Source of the DNA: Paragordius varius
Lineage: Eukaryota; Nematomorpha
NCBI GenBank assembly: GCA_964247055.1
Contig: OZ176052.1
Span: 12,462,001 to 12,526,000 of the forward strand
Reading direction: 5' to 3'
Length of the DNA stretch: 64,000 bases
The notes below the pieces were generated by a model. It was not told the DNA's origin, ran no database searches, and saw only the letters and a list, made by a program, of their open reading frames with translations. The position numbers and the translations under genes are program-made. How positions within the stretch are numbered: position 1 is the stretch's first letter; each line of letters begins with the position of its first letter. Below are positions 1 to 12,366 of this stretch, piece after piece.

Positions 1-393
1 ATGAATTTGAACAATTTAAACTATTACTATTATTCATTGCCCTTTTGGTATAATTATGCAGCGTCAAGTTTAAACAACATAAACAGCATATCCAATAATA
101 TGAATGTACTAAAAGAGGTTGATGCCTCCAATATCCCCGTTTCAAACAAAGCAAAAAAACTTAAATCGCCCCCTCCTCCTGAATCAAATGAATCATCTGG
201 TGATGAAATTACCATGTTGTTGTTTGAAAAGACTAGTTTTGAAACTTTGTCAAAATATGTGGACAATATGAGCCCTCAAAATATCATAGGTGATGCAAAA
301 GATTTCAACCATTCTTCCTTTTATTTCGGTAGCAGTCAACCAAATCTATCGCAAAATTCGTTGGAAATGTTAAAACTTTTTGATACTGCATAA
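1..393 (+). CDS. 3' end of an unidentified protein-coding gene (partial)
   Basis: An open frame runs from the first base of the window to a TAA stop at 391-393 (130 codons). It starts with ATG, but the frame may simply continue from upstream, so this could be a last exon and not a whole gene. The protein is rich in Asn and Ser with an aromatic N-terminus, and carries a short basic stretch (KAKKLK) next to SPPPPES and an acidic SSGDE patch. I see no recognisable domain, signal peptide or membrane segment. Low-complexity tails of this kind are common at the C-termini of transcription factors, but that is only an impression. Possible polyadenylation signals (AATAAA) follow at about 660 and 724. 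The minus-strand reading across it looks like a shadow. Confidence 0.4.
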   Translation: MNLNNLNYYYYSLPFWYNYAASSLNNINSISNNMNVLKEVDASNIPVSNKAKKLKSPPPPESNESSGDEITMLLFEKTSFETLSKYVDNMSPQNIIGDAKDFNHSSFYFGSSQPNLSQNSLEMLKLFDTA

Positions 394-1537
394 TATAATT
401 CGACATTTAACTTTTGATGATAATATCGTATCTATGTAACAGATAAAAATTGAAAGACAAGAGTCATCTACACAATTTATTTGTCATAATAAGTAAGCCA
501 TGATGAATAATACCTATCTACTTTTTATGTATCATCAAGGCGTATGTGCTTTGTGCCTTTTTTAAGCAATATTTTTACTTTTTAAATTATATTACATTCA
601 CCAAAAAAAAATACTATTACTAACTACTCTATCAAATATATATATTATATTGTTATTATAAATAAATTGTGAATCTGCCTGTACCTGTAAAATATTTATA
701 CTTTATAAACTAATATTACACGAAATAAAACATAAATCCCATCTTACATACTATAAAAATAATTGTATTGTATCTACCTTTGTCGCTCACGTAGGGCGTA
801 TATTAAGGAACTAACTCGCCTATTTTTTTGATTTGAGTTACCTGGCTGGCAATAATCTATCAAGTTTAAATGATATAACTCAATTCATCATCTCGTCAAA
901 TTACAATACAAAGTATCATTAAATAAATGATGTGTAGATTTCTTTATTATGACAAACACACACACACTTGTTTAAAAGGTATAAATATCACTAATCATCA
1001 TTTACACCACAGCATATATTTGAATGTACCTTTTCTTTGTAAATCCCTACTACATATTTATTTATTTATTGCTCTCGATTTCCTTACACAAAAAAAGAAA
1101 ACAAATTATGAAAAGAACATCGCATAGGATTGATACGTAAATAAATACCTGTATACTTTGAGTTTTGTTCAAAATATAATATATGTTAATCCCACATTTC
1201 CTGACAACAAATGCTTTTATAATAAAATCGAGGCAATTTGTTGGTAAAATAACAGTGTGTTTGTTATGTGTTAATAAGTGCAACATTTAGTCTTTAAACT
1301 ACATACATGTTGTGTAAATGTACTATCCAAAACATTTAGCCCCCATATTTATATGTTATTGCTCTTTATGTGATTAATTTTATTATAAAATGCACTACAA
1401 AACTAATTAATAAATTATTATGATAAATAATTATATATTTGGTAATATGCAAAAATTTAAAAAATGGTGGTAGGCGTATCATCTATGCCTTGCCTAACAC
1501 TTGATGACCTTTTAGGGTAGTTGCGTGTAATTTAAAT
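394..1537. other. AT-rich non-coding stretch downstream of the first gene
   Basis: I see no gene here. The stretch holds AT-rich sequence, a short (AC)n run near 955-965 and AATAAA-type motifs that could serve the preceding gene. The short open frames at 927-1127 and 1062-1286 have no coding character. Confidence 0.6.
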
Positions 1538-1975
1538 ATCCTAAAAAGTATTTAAGGCATTAGTATGAATCTAAAATTATGCTTTCTTTAGCCTTTTTGG
1601 CGCATAATACAAAAAAATGTAAATTCATCTCAAATCTTTTCGCCATTTTTCTTTGAATTATTACAAATCGCTTATACAATAGGCAAATACATGTATATGG
1701 TTAAAAGATGTAAATTATTCTTAAGTAAGTTTTTAGGTTGCATGCAAAATCCATTTTAGATTAAGTTGTTAGCTTCATTCCTGTTTTGAGGCTGACATTT
1801 TAGTTATAAGTCACAAAACTAAATATAAGCTTTTTGATCTGATACAGAATGTTTAATAATTTTAATTAAAGTAATTTTCAAAATTGATCTCTGGATTATA
1901 TAACTACCATCGCGGACAAAAAAGTGAAAAGGTCATGAAGTGTTGATTTTAAAGAATTTTTTCTATATGCTAGTA
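1538..1975 (+). repeat. Dispersed repeat family R3, copy 1
   Basis: This stretch resembles 20779-21080 and 33112-33530. Shared blocks, in order, are AGTATTTAAGGCATTA, a TGCTTTCTTTAGCCTTTTTGGCGCA-like segment, a block related to ACAGGCTAATAAATGTATAT, AGTCACAAAACT, and a final ACAAAAAGTGAAAA followed by ATGAAG. The copies have drifted a lot (many substitutions and small indels), so this is an old family. I could not identify the termini or any coding capacity. Confidence 0.55.
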
Positions 1976-3361
1976 GATTAAGACTCATATGCATATTGAG
2001 TGTTTTGATGCATGGTTGAGGCAAAATTATTATAAAGACTTCTATCACATGAGAATTTTGTTATAAAGGTTGGTTTGTCGTCAAATCGAGTTTATATTTT
2101 AACAATAGAGGATAAAATCGGCGGTATTGAGTTTCAGTAGCGTCCATAAAAGAATTAAAAATGTTATTTTTAAAAAACAACCCTAGTATATAAACATATC
2201 CACAATATCCCCTTGTATTTTTTTTTTAAAAAAAACAATTTTTCATTCTTTTATGGGTTAATTTTGTTTTATGCCATACGCTAATATAAATAGAAAAAGC
2301 GCTTTATACCAAATATACGTTTTGCTAAAATTAAAGGTCATGGTTTAAAACTCCTATCCGAAAATCTCACTGCTTATTTTAAGATGGCTAACCCATTTTA
2401 GTGGGATCCGAAAATTTGAGATTGAGCCCACGCCTAAAAATTAATGTAAATACTTTATTCTGAAGTCTAAGCTTTCATCTCAATAATTTAATTGAATATA
2501 ATGTCGGCTATTTTTGCTACTATCCAATGTGAGCAATTCCCATAAAAAATAACTTTATATACAAATCGTGACCCAAAACCAAAGGACCATGTTAATCTTG
2601 TTATATATATTTATCGTAATGTATATATATGATATTTTAAAAATATTGTTATGGAAATGTTTAATTTTATAATGCTCAACAATCTTTATTTCATATCTAT
2701 CGACAACTCATTTTACATAATTTTGAAATTAGGTAAAAAAAATTTGCTATCACTAGGCTCGCTATATTTTTATTGTTCAAGGTTTTATTCAAAATTTTTA
2801 ACGTGTTTTGTTTAGTATTATCTATATAAAATATATTTTTGGTAACAATATTTTTGTCCAAATATTTGAATATCTCCATAAATTCAATATTGTTATGAAT
2901 TTACGATTGAACATTGAATGCAAATATAAGTTAGCTTTAGTTATTGTGTCCTTAAACTAAAATAAACAAATAAGATAAAGAAACAATAGTCAGTTACGGT
3001 TATAAATATAATTTGACTATTTGGTAAATATTAAATTTTAGTTTGCTTAGCGATGTTATGAACAAAGGGTAGCTAAAATTAACTTATAATTTATGAATGT
3101 AAAATCTCTGCAAAAGGACATGCTTTGGTAGACTAGATTCTTCAAGATCGCTTAGAGACATTTTGCCTCTGATTAAATCGTCTTAAAATAATGTTGTAAA
3201 TTCTTTAATTAAAAAAATAATTTTTATAAAGACAAAGAATATCTATTTTTAGTTATCTACGAATTCTCCCATTTAACTGATGCCATTAATATATATATAA
3301 TTTACTAAAACCCACATTTATTCAAACGCTGACCTGATATAACGCACTACTTGTGCTAATT
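1976..3361. other. Non-coding stretch
   Basis: AT-rich sequence with homopolymer runs and short TA tracts. No open frame with coding character and no recognisable element were found. Confidence 0.5.
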
Positions 3362-4154
3362 TAGAAAATTTGTGAATGGGGCAACATGGTGGCTGGTATT
3401 TTCTTTATGCAGACGACCTAATAGTGCTGTCCGACGAGTTGCATGAAAAAGAATTGGTGGGTAAATGGATTGATGTGTTACGACGATGCGGATTAAAAGT
3501 TAATAAAAAAACGGAACTGATAAATTTTGGCGGGAAAAAAGAGAAATAGAATTAGAAGAAGGGTGGGTATTAAAAGGTCAGGAGGAATGCAAATATTTAG
3601 GCGCGATATTAGCAGCAGATGGTTCTTTAACACTTGATATTAATTTAAGAATTCGAAATAGTTGGGCAAATTATAAAAAGATCTCAAGTGTTTTGTGCGA
3701 CAAAAACATTGACCTAAAAGTAAAGGGTAAGATTTACAGTGCTGTTGTCCAACCAACAATGATGTACAACTCACAGACATGGGCAATAAAGAAATCAGAA
3801 GAGAGGCACTTTAAGGTTACTGAAATGAGAATGCTTAGATTGATGTGCGGTGTAACGAGGAATGACAAGGTGAAGAATGTCTACATAAGAGGAAGTACGG
3901 AAATCAAATCGATAACGCAAAAGATGATGGTAAATCGTTTAAGATGGTTCGGACATGTTGAAAGAAGAGATAAAAATTACATTGGTAAAAAGATTGATGA
4001 TTATATTGTAAAAGGCAAGAGGGGAAAAGGGCGCCCTAAAACGCGATGGATAGATACAGTTAAGAGGGACTTGGCAAAACTGAACCTAAAACTCGAAGAC
4101 GCCTTAGACAGGGTTCTATGGCGAAATAGTTTACGATATGACCCGAAAGAGTGA
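3362..4154 (+). mobile_element. 5'-truncated LINE (non-LTR retrotransposon) remnant, reverse transcriptase C-terminal part
   Basis: The plus strand encodes the second half of a non-LTR reverse transcriptase. The catalytic YADD box lies near 3405 (FLYADDLIVLSD), followed by LRRCGLKVNKK and then, after one frame break around 3535-3545, YLGAILAADGS and a 153-codon open frame (3693-4154) ending in TGA. That frame carries the family's usual tail: SAVVQPTMMYNSQTWA, EMRMLRLMCGVTRND, RLRWFGHVERRD and KRGKGRPKTRW. This tail is typical of the RTE-like LINEs often mis-annotated as 'craniofacial development protein 2-like'. No endonuclease domain is present upstream. It is a dead 5'-truncated copy. No target-site duplication or poly(A) tail was clear. 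Confidence 0.88.
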
Positions 4155-5344
4155 TACATATAATGTAATTATTATTATATATTGCAAAATAAGTTGGTTA
4201 TGATCAAATGAACGTTAAAATCATAAAAGTGCATTGAACATATATATTTAAAGTTATAATTGAACTAAAATTTATATAAAAAACTTATACTAATTAAAAA
4301 CCGTCTTAAACCTCCCAAAAATATAATCCTTAAACAAAACTAGCTTTAAAATTACATCGGTATCTGAAATTAATAAATATTAGCTGAAACTATATATATT
4401 GCAAGGGCCTCAAAATTATACGCCAAATATTGAGACGTCCCCACAAATGACAACTGCATAAATGTTGCAGATAAATTTGGAAAGATAAGGCCTAATCTAA
4501 ACTATGTAAAATAAAAAAGTTCGGTTTTCCAAGTCCAAACCAAACCAAAAATTAAGATTATTTTTATATAGGGTCACCATATTTTTAGGTCCTTGATTTT
4601 TCTATATAATTTAAATTATTATATGGACCACCCTCAAGACCAAACTTAACCCCAAAACACCTCGGTTTATTATGAAACATTTATTTTTAAATAAACGTAA
4701 ATGCCCCGGTCATTAATCAAATTTAATATTTATATCTAAGCGATTATAGGAATAGCGATCTTCTCAATGTATCGAAAAAGCATTTGTAAACCCTTTTGAA
4801 ACAAATTTCATATTTAAAAGTTGTAGAGCCATTAAAAAAAATAGATTCCAATTCATTTAAATACAAAACGCTTTTGAAAACAATTTGAAAGAACAAACAA
4901 ACCTTCTTCTTAGTAAAACATAAGATCATATTAAATTATTTGCTGTTAAACACTAACGGATAAATCATGACGAGGTAAAGACAACAACGAAAATTCTAGA
5001 AGGATGGGAAGTATATATGCTTGAAACACTTTTAACCGTTTTCAAGCAGATTCGCAGCTTGCATTTCTGGCGACCAGTCCATGAATCCGTGATGACGCTC
5101 CCTCCCCATCAAATAAAATTTAAACCGTTTTCATGATCACTCATAAATATTTAAAATAATAACTATAATAACTTTTAAATACCTATTTTTTGAAATAAAA
5201 TTAAAAAAAATTAAAATCTGGCGTCCCTTATGGCGGCCGTTACATTAGCCCCCCTTTCCCCCCTCTAACTACGCCTCTGTTTTCAATGATATTTATTTAA
5301 GAAGATGGAAAGGACATAAAAAAGAGTACATGACTGTTATTCAG
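4155..5344. other. Non-coding stretch
   Basis: No gene seen. The stretch contains AT-rich sequence and a somewhat GC-richer patch near 5220-5280 (GGCGTCCCTTATGGCGGCC, then runs of C) that looks like a transposon end, but no partner end was found. Confidence 0.45.
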
Positions 5345-5527
5345 AGGAGTGAAGTAACACTCACCATAAAACTATAAACGGCCGCAAATAATGTATATCT
5401 TGCCTTTAGGGCCGTGCATCATATAATCCCGATAAAAATTTCATAATAGCTGTTTGACACATTTGCAGATATACTCATAATAAGTATACCAAAAAATTTA
5501 ACAGGGCCACAAAGAGGCGACACTGGA
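5345..5527 (-). mobile_element. Short hAT-derived MITE, diverged copy
   Basis: The segment is an inverted, diverged relative of the MITE at 49175-49367. Both share TCCCGATAAAAATTTCATA / ATAGCTGTTTGACACATTTG-like blocks. It runs from an AACACTCACC end to a GACACTG end, matching the CAGTG termini of the 30796 hAT element. Internal blocks also resemble the left end of that element (30870-30930). It carries no coding sequence. The boundary is uncertain by a few bases because the left terminus has decayed. Confidence 0.55.
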
Positions 5528-5587
5528 AGAAATCATCATTAAACCATTATTACTTAACCAATATTGGCAACTACGCCTTCTCTTAAT

Positions 5588-5895
5588 ATAGCATTTACAG
5601 TTCAAATTCACCCTTAAACAATTTAAATTCACCCTTGAACAAATTCAAATTCCCTCCGAACAATTCAAATTCACCCTAAAATAAATTATGTGTTTTTAAG
5701 ATTATATATTCCCTATATTTTTTTATATTTATAAATCAAAATAATACTGAAAAAATAATAAACTTTGCCATAAAAATATATTTTATTTTAATGATTAGTA
5801 AACCAAAATTTGATAATTTATTTTTAGGGTGTATTTGAAATGTTCAAGGGTGAATTTAAATTGTTCAAGGGTGAACTTGAATTGTAAATGGTATA
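5588..5895. mobile_element. Fold-back MITE, family A (TTCAAATTCACCC arms), copy 1
   Basis: The element opens with ATAGCATTTACAG and closes with CTGTAAATGGTATA-like sequence. Each arm is a tandem array of a 21-bp unit of the type GTTCAAGGGTGAATTTGAAT+T (right strand) or its complement (left strand). The two arms are inverted relative to each other around an AT-rich centre. No coding capacity. The same structure recurs at 57391, 58521 and 59483. Confidence 0.75.
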
Positions 5896-6354
5896 TTAAA
5901 TTTGCACAAAAACAATTTAAATCAATACTATACCAGGAATTTCCGATGCAAGTGACTTCACGGGCCGCATTTTCAGCTCAATTTAATATTTGTTTATTCC
6001 GTTGGTAAAAAATACATCATCATTTCCACATTTGAAAAAAGCAAGAAGTGATGTTTATCTCCAATAAAATTCAAATCTACGGTTTTTGTCTAAAAAATTT
6101 AAATAAATGGTTTTTTTACCTTGTGTTACTCATAGTATTTTACGAAATCGAATTATATGGTAATGTGTTGTATATATAATTTGACGGTCTTCAAATAACG
6201 CTTTACCGCAACAATTAATGGTATTGTTGATCAAAATATATATATTCCGAATTGTTAAAATAAATTTGAAGTAAATGAAAAAAAATTTAATTTTGCTAAA
6301 ATATATTCGTTAATTATAATTTTTCAAATTTTTCGCGGGGTTGTTAATTTTTTT

Positions 6355-6570
6355 GGCATTTACACCTCAAATTTAGCCTTGACATTATTAATTTATTAAT
6401 ATATTTTTCTGAAAATCAAAAATTACTTATTTTTAACAAAGAAACAAATGATTAACTATGCCATAAAAATATTTTCACATCGATAATTCCCAAAATCACA
6501 ATTTATTTTTAGAGAGAATTCGAAAGGGTGAAATGGAAGTATTCAGGATGAATTTGAGGTGCAAACTGCC
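6355..6570. mobile_element. Diverged fold-back MITE related to family A
   Basis: The left end GGCATTTACACCTCAAATTT is complementary to the right end AATTTGAGGTGCAAACTGCC, around an AT-rich core resembling the family A core (TTATGCCATAAAAATAT). It has only about one 21-bp unit per arm. It most resembles the variant at 58521-58840, whose ends also read CACCTCAA / TTGAGGTG. Confidence 0.5.
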
Positions 6571-8024
6571 TACAAAAACTTTGTAATCTCTAAAATTTTT
6601 GATCTCTCCACTTTTACTATCAACTATTGTGTGATATGCTCATTTCATATATGTAATGGCAACTTAGAGGATTGTAAAATATCAAAGAAAAATAGCGATT
6701 ATCGAAAAAAAACTTTTATAACTCGCTTTTCCAAATTTTTTGCTTTGTGATTAAATTTTGGGGTGGAATTACAAATCGGGCCACTCACAAACAAAGAAAC
6801 TTTTTTGGATTAAATAAATTTTATCTCATTACTTAAGCGCAAACTCATATTCTCGGTCAACCAACCTTCTTTTAAACTAAACTGTATTTGATAAAATCTA
6901 AAATGGTAGTTTATTTATTGTTAATATTATCTGGGAATATCACAATTCCCTAAAATCAATTATATATGTGTTTATTATTAGGATAAAATAAAACTTTAAA
7001 ATTCTCTCATTGGGGGGCTAAACTATATTCCAATGCGTCTTTATAATTATTTTTTTAATCGGAGATATCCCCTAGAATCAAAAAACCACTATACTGTAAA
7101 TTGCTATCCATATCCGATCACTGTAATAGCCTTTTCAGCTGGCAGTAAATATATGTTTTTATAACCGGGTGTCAGATTAAAACCATATAGCATATATATT
7201 GCATTTCAATAATTAAATTGTCAAGTCTAAAGCAAAAAACATACCACACCTAGAAATAACGGGCTGGGATCAATCAGTTATGCATTTATATCTTGCAACT
7301 GCTTACAAAATATAATTTATAATTTATATGACATGTGTATCGATTTTATATTTATTTTTATTTATAATTTTATTGACACTCTGAAAACTAAATTGGCAAT
7401 CGTTTTTTAAGTTCGATAATATTTACGAAAGTCTAATTAATTTGAACCCTAAAAATCTTACAGATTTTATATTATAATATAGTGTTGAAAATATAAACAG
7501 AGATTTTCGACAGTTATCGTTAATACTGGTTATATTGATGCTTTTTATATAATATTAATCTAACCAAAATTACATCATTTTAAAACTTTTCTCGTTAAAA
7601 TATATAAACATTGAATCTCTAAAATATATATAATAAATAGAGGTAAAAATTAAAACAGAAAACCACCAACCCAAATCAAGTTATTGGTTTTGATAGTTTT
7701 AATAAATATCAATAAATTAATATTTTTTGCAATAAATTTAAGTTATCATTATTTTCTGTATTTTATTTTATCTCGTGATTTACAGATGTATAAAGAAATG
7801 GTTATTTTGTAAGCGGTATAACAAAATATATATATTATCAACTATCACTTTATCTTTATGTTTAATACCAAATCGTTTTTCCCGAGTTCATTAAGAAAAT
7901 CAAACTTGTTAAGTCCAAAATACAGTAATAAAATAGCCCTGTAAAATAAAAGTCGCTATTTGAAAAGTTGATAACCTTGATTAGATGTAAAATATATGAT
8001 TAGTCAACCATAAAATTATATATA
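6571..8024. other. Non-coding stretch
   Basis: AT-rich sequence with no supported gene or identifiable element. The short frame at 6559-6750 starts inside the preceding MITE and is not credible. Confidence 0.45.
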
Positions 8025-9543
8025 TATACCATTTTTCATGCAAAAACATCATTTTTTCAACCAAATGCAACATTTTTTCAAGCAAACGCAACATTTTTTC
8101 AAGCAAACGCAACATTTTTTCAAGCAAATGCAACAATTTTTCAAGCAAACGCAACATTTTTTCAAGCAAACGCAACATTTTTTAAGCAAATGCAACATTT
8201 TTTCATCCAAATACAACATTTTTTCATCCAAACGCAACATTTTTTCAACCAAAGACAACATTTTTTCAAGCAAAAACAACACTTTTTTTAATATTACAAA
8301 GAGTTACTATTTATTGTTAATTATAAATTATTTATTAAATTTTAAGTTAATGTAATTTATTTTTAGCGTTGAATTACGATTTTAATCGTTTTATCATCAA
8401 TATTTGATGGTAAAATTGATTTTCAAACATTTTGATTTTGCCCATAAATTGCCGTATTTATTTATATTAATTATATTTTTCTTTTACAATTTTAGTTTAG
8501 CCTAATCAAATTATTTAATTTGCACTTCAAGAGTGTCTTTGAGAGTTTAAAGTCGTCCTTCACTTCAAATTGGTCCTTTGACTTTTTTGTTTTGTTTTTA
8601 ACTTTTATTAATTAAATCAAAAATAATTTATCTATTTTATTGTTTTTAACCTATTTTCTATTATTTAACATAAATTTTAAATCGATATCAACTTTCGATC
8701 TTTGAGAAACCGTATATTAATTCTTAAAATAATTTCAGATATTTATAACACGAAAAAAAATATATGAGTTTTCTGGGTTATTAAAAAAATTTCATTAAAA
8801 ACATTAAAAGTTAATAATTTTGTTTAATTAAAAAAATATTTTGAAACAAAAAAGTGGTTTTTCAATAAAAATTTTTATTTTTAAATAACAAATATATATA
8901 AATAAAGAAATTTAGGTTAATAAATAATAATATTAAAAAATAAATGCAAAAATTAGGGTAAAACAAAATTTATATTTTTTAAGGACCAACTTAAAGAGTT
9001 CAAGGACCCACTTGAAGTGTTCAAAGACACTCTTGAAGTGCAAATTTAATTTGATCAGGCGAATTGTAAAAGAAAAATATAATTAATATAAATAAATACG
9101 GCAATTTATGGGCAAAATCAAAATGTTTGAAAATCAATTTTACCATTAAATATTGATGATAAAACGATTAAAATCGTAATTCAACGCTAAAAATAAATTA
9201 CATTAACTTAAAATTTAATAAATAATTTATAATTAACAATAAATAGTAACTCTTTGTAAAAAAGTGTTGTTTTTGCTTGAAAAAATGTTGCGTTTGCTTG
9301 AAAAAATGTTGTCTTTGGTTGAAAAAATGTTGCGTTTGGATGAAAAAATGTTGCGTTTGCTTGAAAAAATGTTGCGTTTGCTTGAAAAAATGTTGCGTAT
9401 GCTTGAAAAAATGTTGTCTTTGCTTGAAAAAATGTTGCATTTGCTTAAAAAATTGTTGCCTTTGCTTGAAAAAATGTTGCGTTTGCTTGAAAAAATGGTG
9501 CGTTTGATTGAAAAAATGATGTTTTTGCATGAAAAATGGTATA
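8025..9543. mobile_element. Large fold-back element, family C, with a family B element at its centre
   Basis: This is a near-symmetrical palindrome of about 1.5 kb. It starts TATACCATTTTTCATGC and ends in the complement. The left arm begins with about 12 tandem units of 21 bp of the type GCAACATTTTTTCAAGCAAA+C. The right arm carries about 13 units in inverted orientation. Inside these arrays both arms share a roughly 200-bp unique segment (8290-8515 mirrored at 9050-9260). The centre is the family B element at 8516-9050. Because the period is a multiple of three, the arrays read as repeated heptads in several frames on both strands (for example KQTQHFF or LEKMLRL), which makes spurious open frames of 65-122 codons. 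There is no credible gene. Confidence 0.85.
8516..9050. mobile_element. Fold-back MITE, family B, nested in the family C element
   Basis: The ends read AATTTGCACTTCAAGAGTGTC and GACACTCTTGAAGTGCAAATTT. The sub-terminal repeats are AGTTGGTCCTTTGA-like on the left and AAGGACCAACTT on the right. The core matches that of the stand-alone copy at 14716-15359 in inverted orientation (shared ATCTATTTTATTGTTTTTAA and AAATCGATATCAACTTT-type blocks). It lies exactly at the symmetry centre of the family C palindrome, so it either inserted between the C arms or is the original core. Confidence 0.7.
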
Positions 9544-11034
9544 TTAATATAAATTTGCATCCTCAATAACTCATTTAAAAATGTACACTTAAATATCGGA
9601 AAACGTTGAATTATGTACCCTTTTTGTTTATTTAGCGGAAAGGTAAAGGGGGGACATTTAAATTTGTAGTTTCATGCCTCTATTATTTTCAAATTAAAGA
9701 AACTAAAATGTTTAAGATTCATGTGAAAATAATTAGGAAGGATCGAAAATCGAAGCCGGTTTTGTTTTCGGTTTGAAATGATTTTTATGTCCCTACTTCC
9801 GGTTCGTAATATTTTTTCCAAAAAAAACGATTCCAGACAAAATGTTTTTTGCCAAAAAAGTTTGAATCTGTGTAGCTAGTTGTTTATTTTGGTTCCCATT
9901 CTTTTTGGTCAAATTGTTCTTATTTCATTTTATAATTTTTTGATGGAGCGTAATTAAATAGCAGAAAAATATAAACTTTTAAATGACCAAATTTAATTTA
10001 TGCTATAGTACTGTTAAAAAATATCATTTATTATTCAAATAATAAGTCACCAATAAAAAATTTTTAACCTTTATTGGAACCGCGATTTTTTGTATATTTT
10101 GAGGTTTTAAAACGGTTAAAAAAGTTTTGGCTCCGATTCCAATATTTTTAAGTTAACTTTTTAAGATAAAACTAATGCTATTATAACAAGTTCATTAAAA
10201 GTTAACACTTTAAACTTAAAACACACTTAGTTTTATCAATTATGATGTGTGATATTCCGTTCTCCAATGAAAAACCATAAAATATCGTAATAATTATTTA
10301 CACATTTCATATTTTGTTAAAGCGATAAAAAAATATTTCATTATTAAAATATGTATATATAATTTTTTTAAAACAATAAAACAATGATCATAAAAATTAT
10401 TAAATAAGTATTGTATTGTATTGTAAAACAATTTAGCCGAATTCTTAAAGTGTTTAGCAATTATAAACGGATTTTTTGATATGCAAAATATTTTTAACAT
10501 GGTTCTAATTTTCACCATAAAAATTATTTTTGTGGTCTATCTTAATAGTAAAAGTTCAACACAAACAATATAAAGAAAGTTTTTTAACGTTTGAACAAAC
10601 AGACTTATCAAATTTTTTAAAGGCCAAATTGTATGGAAAAAAAGCTTTTTTGCTACAAGTTGTTAAATGTAAAATTAATTTTTGTAACATGGAAAATATA
10701 TATATGTACATACATATATGTAATTAATTAATTTTAAACTGACATTTCGAAACAATTAAAAATTTATTTTTTGGCTAAAAATAATGAATTTTATCAAATC
10801 GAAACAAGTTAGCAGAGCAGCAGTTATGTGGTTTTTATGCTTAATTTTCCGATAAGAGCCATATAACAAACAAAATACAATTTTTTGTGATAAAAGTATA
10901 ACTTAACATTCGATACGTAGGCACCATGAAAAAAAAGAAATATTGACAGTTTGAAGCTTATATCACAATTTAATTTAACTGGTGTACATTGTATAAATTC
11001 TATTTTTAATTTTTATATCATTTCAAAATAATTT
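9544..11034. other. Non-coding stretch upstream of the DM-domain gene
   Basis: AT-rich sequence. I see no credible exon or element. The last few hundred bases would contain the promoter and 5' UTR of the DM-domain gene starting at 11035, but no specific motif can be supported. Confidence 0.5.
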
Positions 11035-12366
11035 ATGGACTCAAAAAAATTGGATATCCCTACTTCCATTACCAATCAAAACTTACCTGTGGGCAAAAAT
11101 CAAACGCATTTTAACGTTTGTTCGCCCTTTCTATATTTTCCTCCCAATCACTCACAAGATTCTTTTGGACGAAGTAATAATCCTGAATATTTGAAAGGTT
11201 TTTGGGAAACATTTTATTTTCGTTACAATTATATAAATTGTATTAATTATCACAAAGATGTGAATCAAAACTATCATCTAAACAAAAGTATTCCTTATTC
11301 AACGTTTGAACCTGTAGGTGTGATTGCTAATGATACAAATGTAGATGCCAAGATAAATAGGACAAATGCCTCAAAAAGTAACAATTTAAAAATAAAACAT
11401 CCCGAAAAATATCCGGTGAATTCGAATACTTTATACCAATTTACAGATAAAGAACCGCTTAATATTAATTTAACTCCTAAAAGTCCGAATAAAAATTCAA
11501 TCGCCGCTTCATATAATGAAAAAAGGACTTTTACCGAAAGAAAAAAAGTACGAACACCAAAATGTGCTCGATGTAGGAATCACGGAGAAGTTTCTTTACT
11601 TCGAGGTCACAAAAGATACTGTAATTGGAAGGATTGTGAATGTCATAATTGTCAACTTGTGGCTCAGCGACAAAAAATAATGGCAGCTCAGGTAGCTCAT
11701 AGAAGGCAACAAGCTTTGGAAGAATCTAGAAAAAATATCATTCTTGATAAAACAAATGTTAATTGTTTTTCAACTCCGTCCTCTACTAATTCGCCAATCG
11801 ATAACAAACAAATAGAAAACCAAAATTTTTTTTGCCAAAAGCAATGTTTTAAAAGGCGTCGTTGTAAATCTCTGACCGCTAATGAAGCAAATGATAATTT
11901 ATTAGATAGTAGAGTCAACATACACGCTCAAACAACCAAGAATTATCCTTTCTTTAAAAGTTTTACCATCAAAATATTTTATTAAAAATTAACTTTTATA
12001 ATTTTCTAAAATTTTTAAAATTCTATGCTAGATGTCAATCACAACCAAAGTGACAAATGGAATCATAAGCCATACAATTTTAGCGAAACACGGCACATGG
12101 AAATAAACAAAGAAAAATATTCCGAAGAAATAATGAATAATCTTTACAAACTTATATTTGAATATGAGTCAACATTTTGTGAGACATCCTTGAAAGGTCC
12201 AAATTTGTCCCAAAACACTTCAAAGTTTATGATAAACTCACTTATATCGGCTTTGCTAATGAGTTGTAATGATAACGAACAACAAGCTTACAATTATTTT
12301 AGAAAATCAGTCAAAAATTTTGCATCTAACAACCCTCAGACCAATAATTTAAGACTAATTTTGTGA
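11035..12366 (+). CDS. DM-domain (doublesex/mab-3 related) transcription factor
   Basis: Exon 1 (11035-11959) encodes a long Asn/Ser-rich N-terminus and then the DM zinc-module DNA-binding domain at about residues 173-230. The intertwined Cys/His ligands are visible in [35 protein letters not shown] and the recognition helix [15 protein letters not shown], a close match to animal DMRT proteins. A 72-bp GT-AG intron (11960-12031) then joins a second exon in phase, ending at a TGA at 12366 and giving about 419 residues. Without splicing, exon 1 would end 26 bases later. The C-terminal exon has two predicted helices ([18 protein letters not shown], then [14 protein letters not shown]) that could be a UBA-like doublesex dimerisation or DMA/CUE-like module, but this is inference. 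DMRT factors control sexual differentiation and neural or muscle fates. I do not assign a subfamily. Confidence 0.9.

Noticed and set aside
7981-9569. Several open frames of 65-122 codons encoding heptad repeats (KQTQHFF, LEKMLRL, KKCCVCL) that look like coiled-coil or Cys-rich repeat proteins
   Set aside because: They arise because the fold-back arms are tandem 21-bp repeats. Frames are open on both strands and in more than one phase, with no splice or start context.
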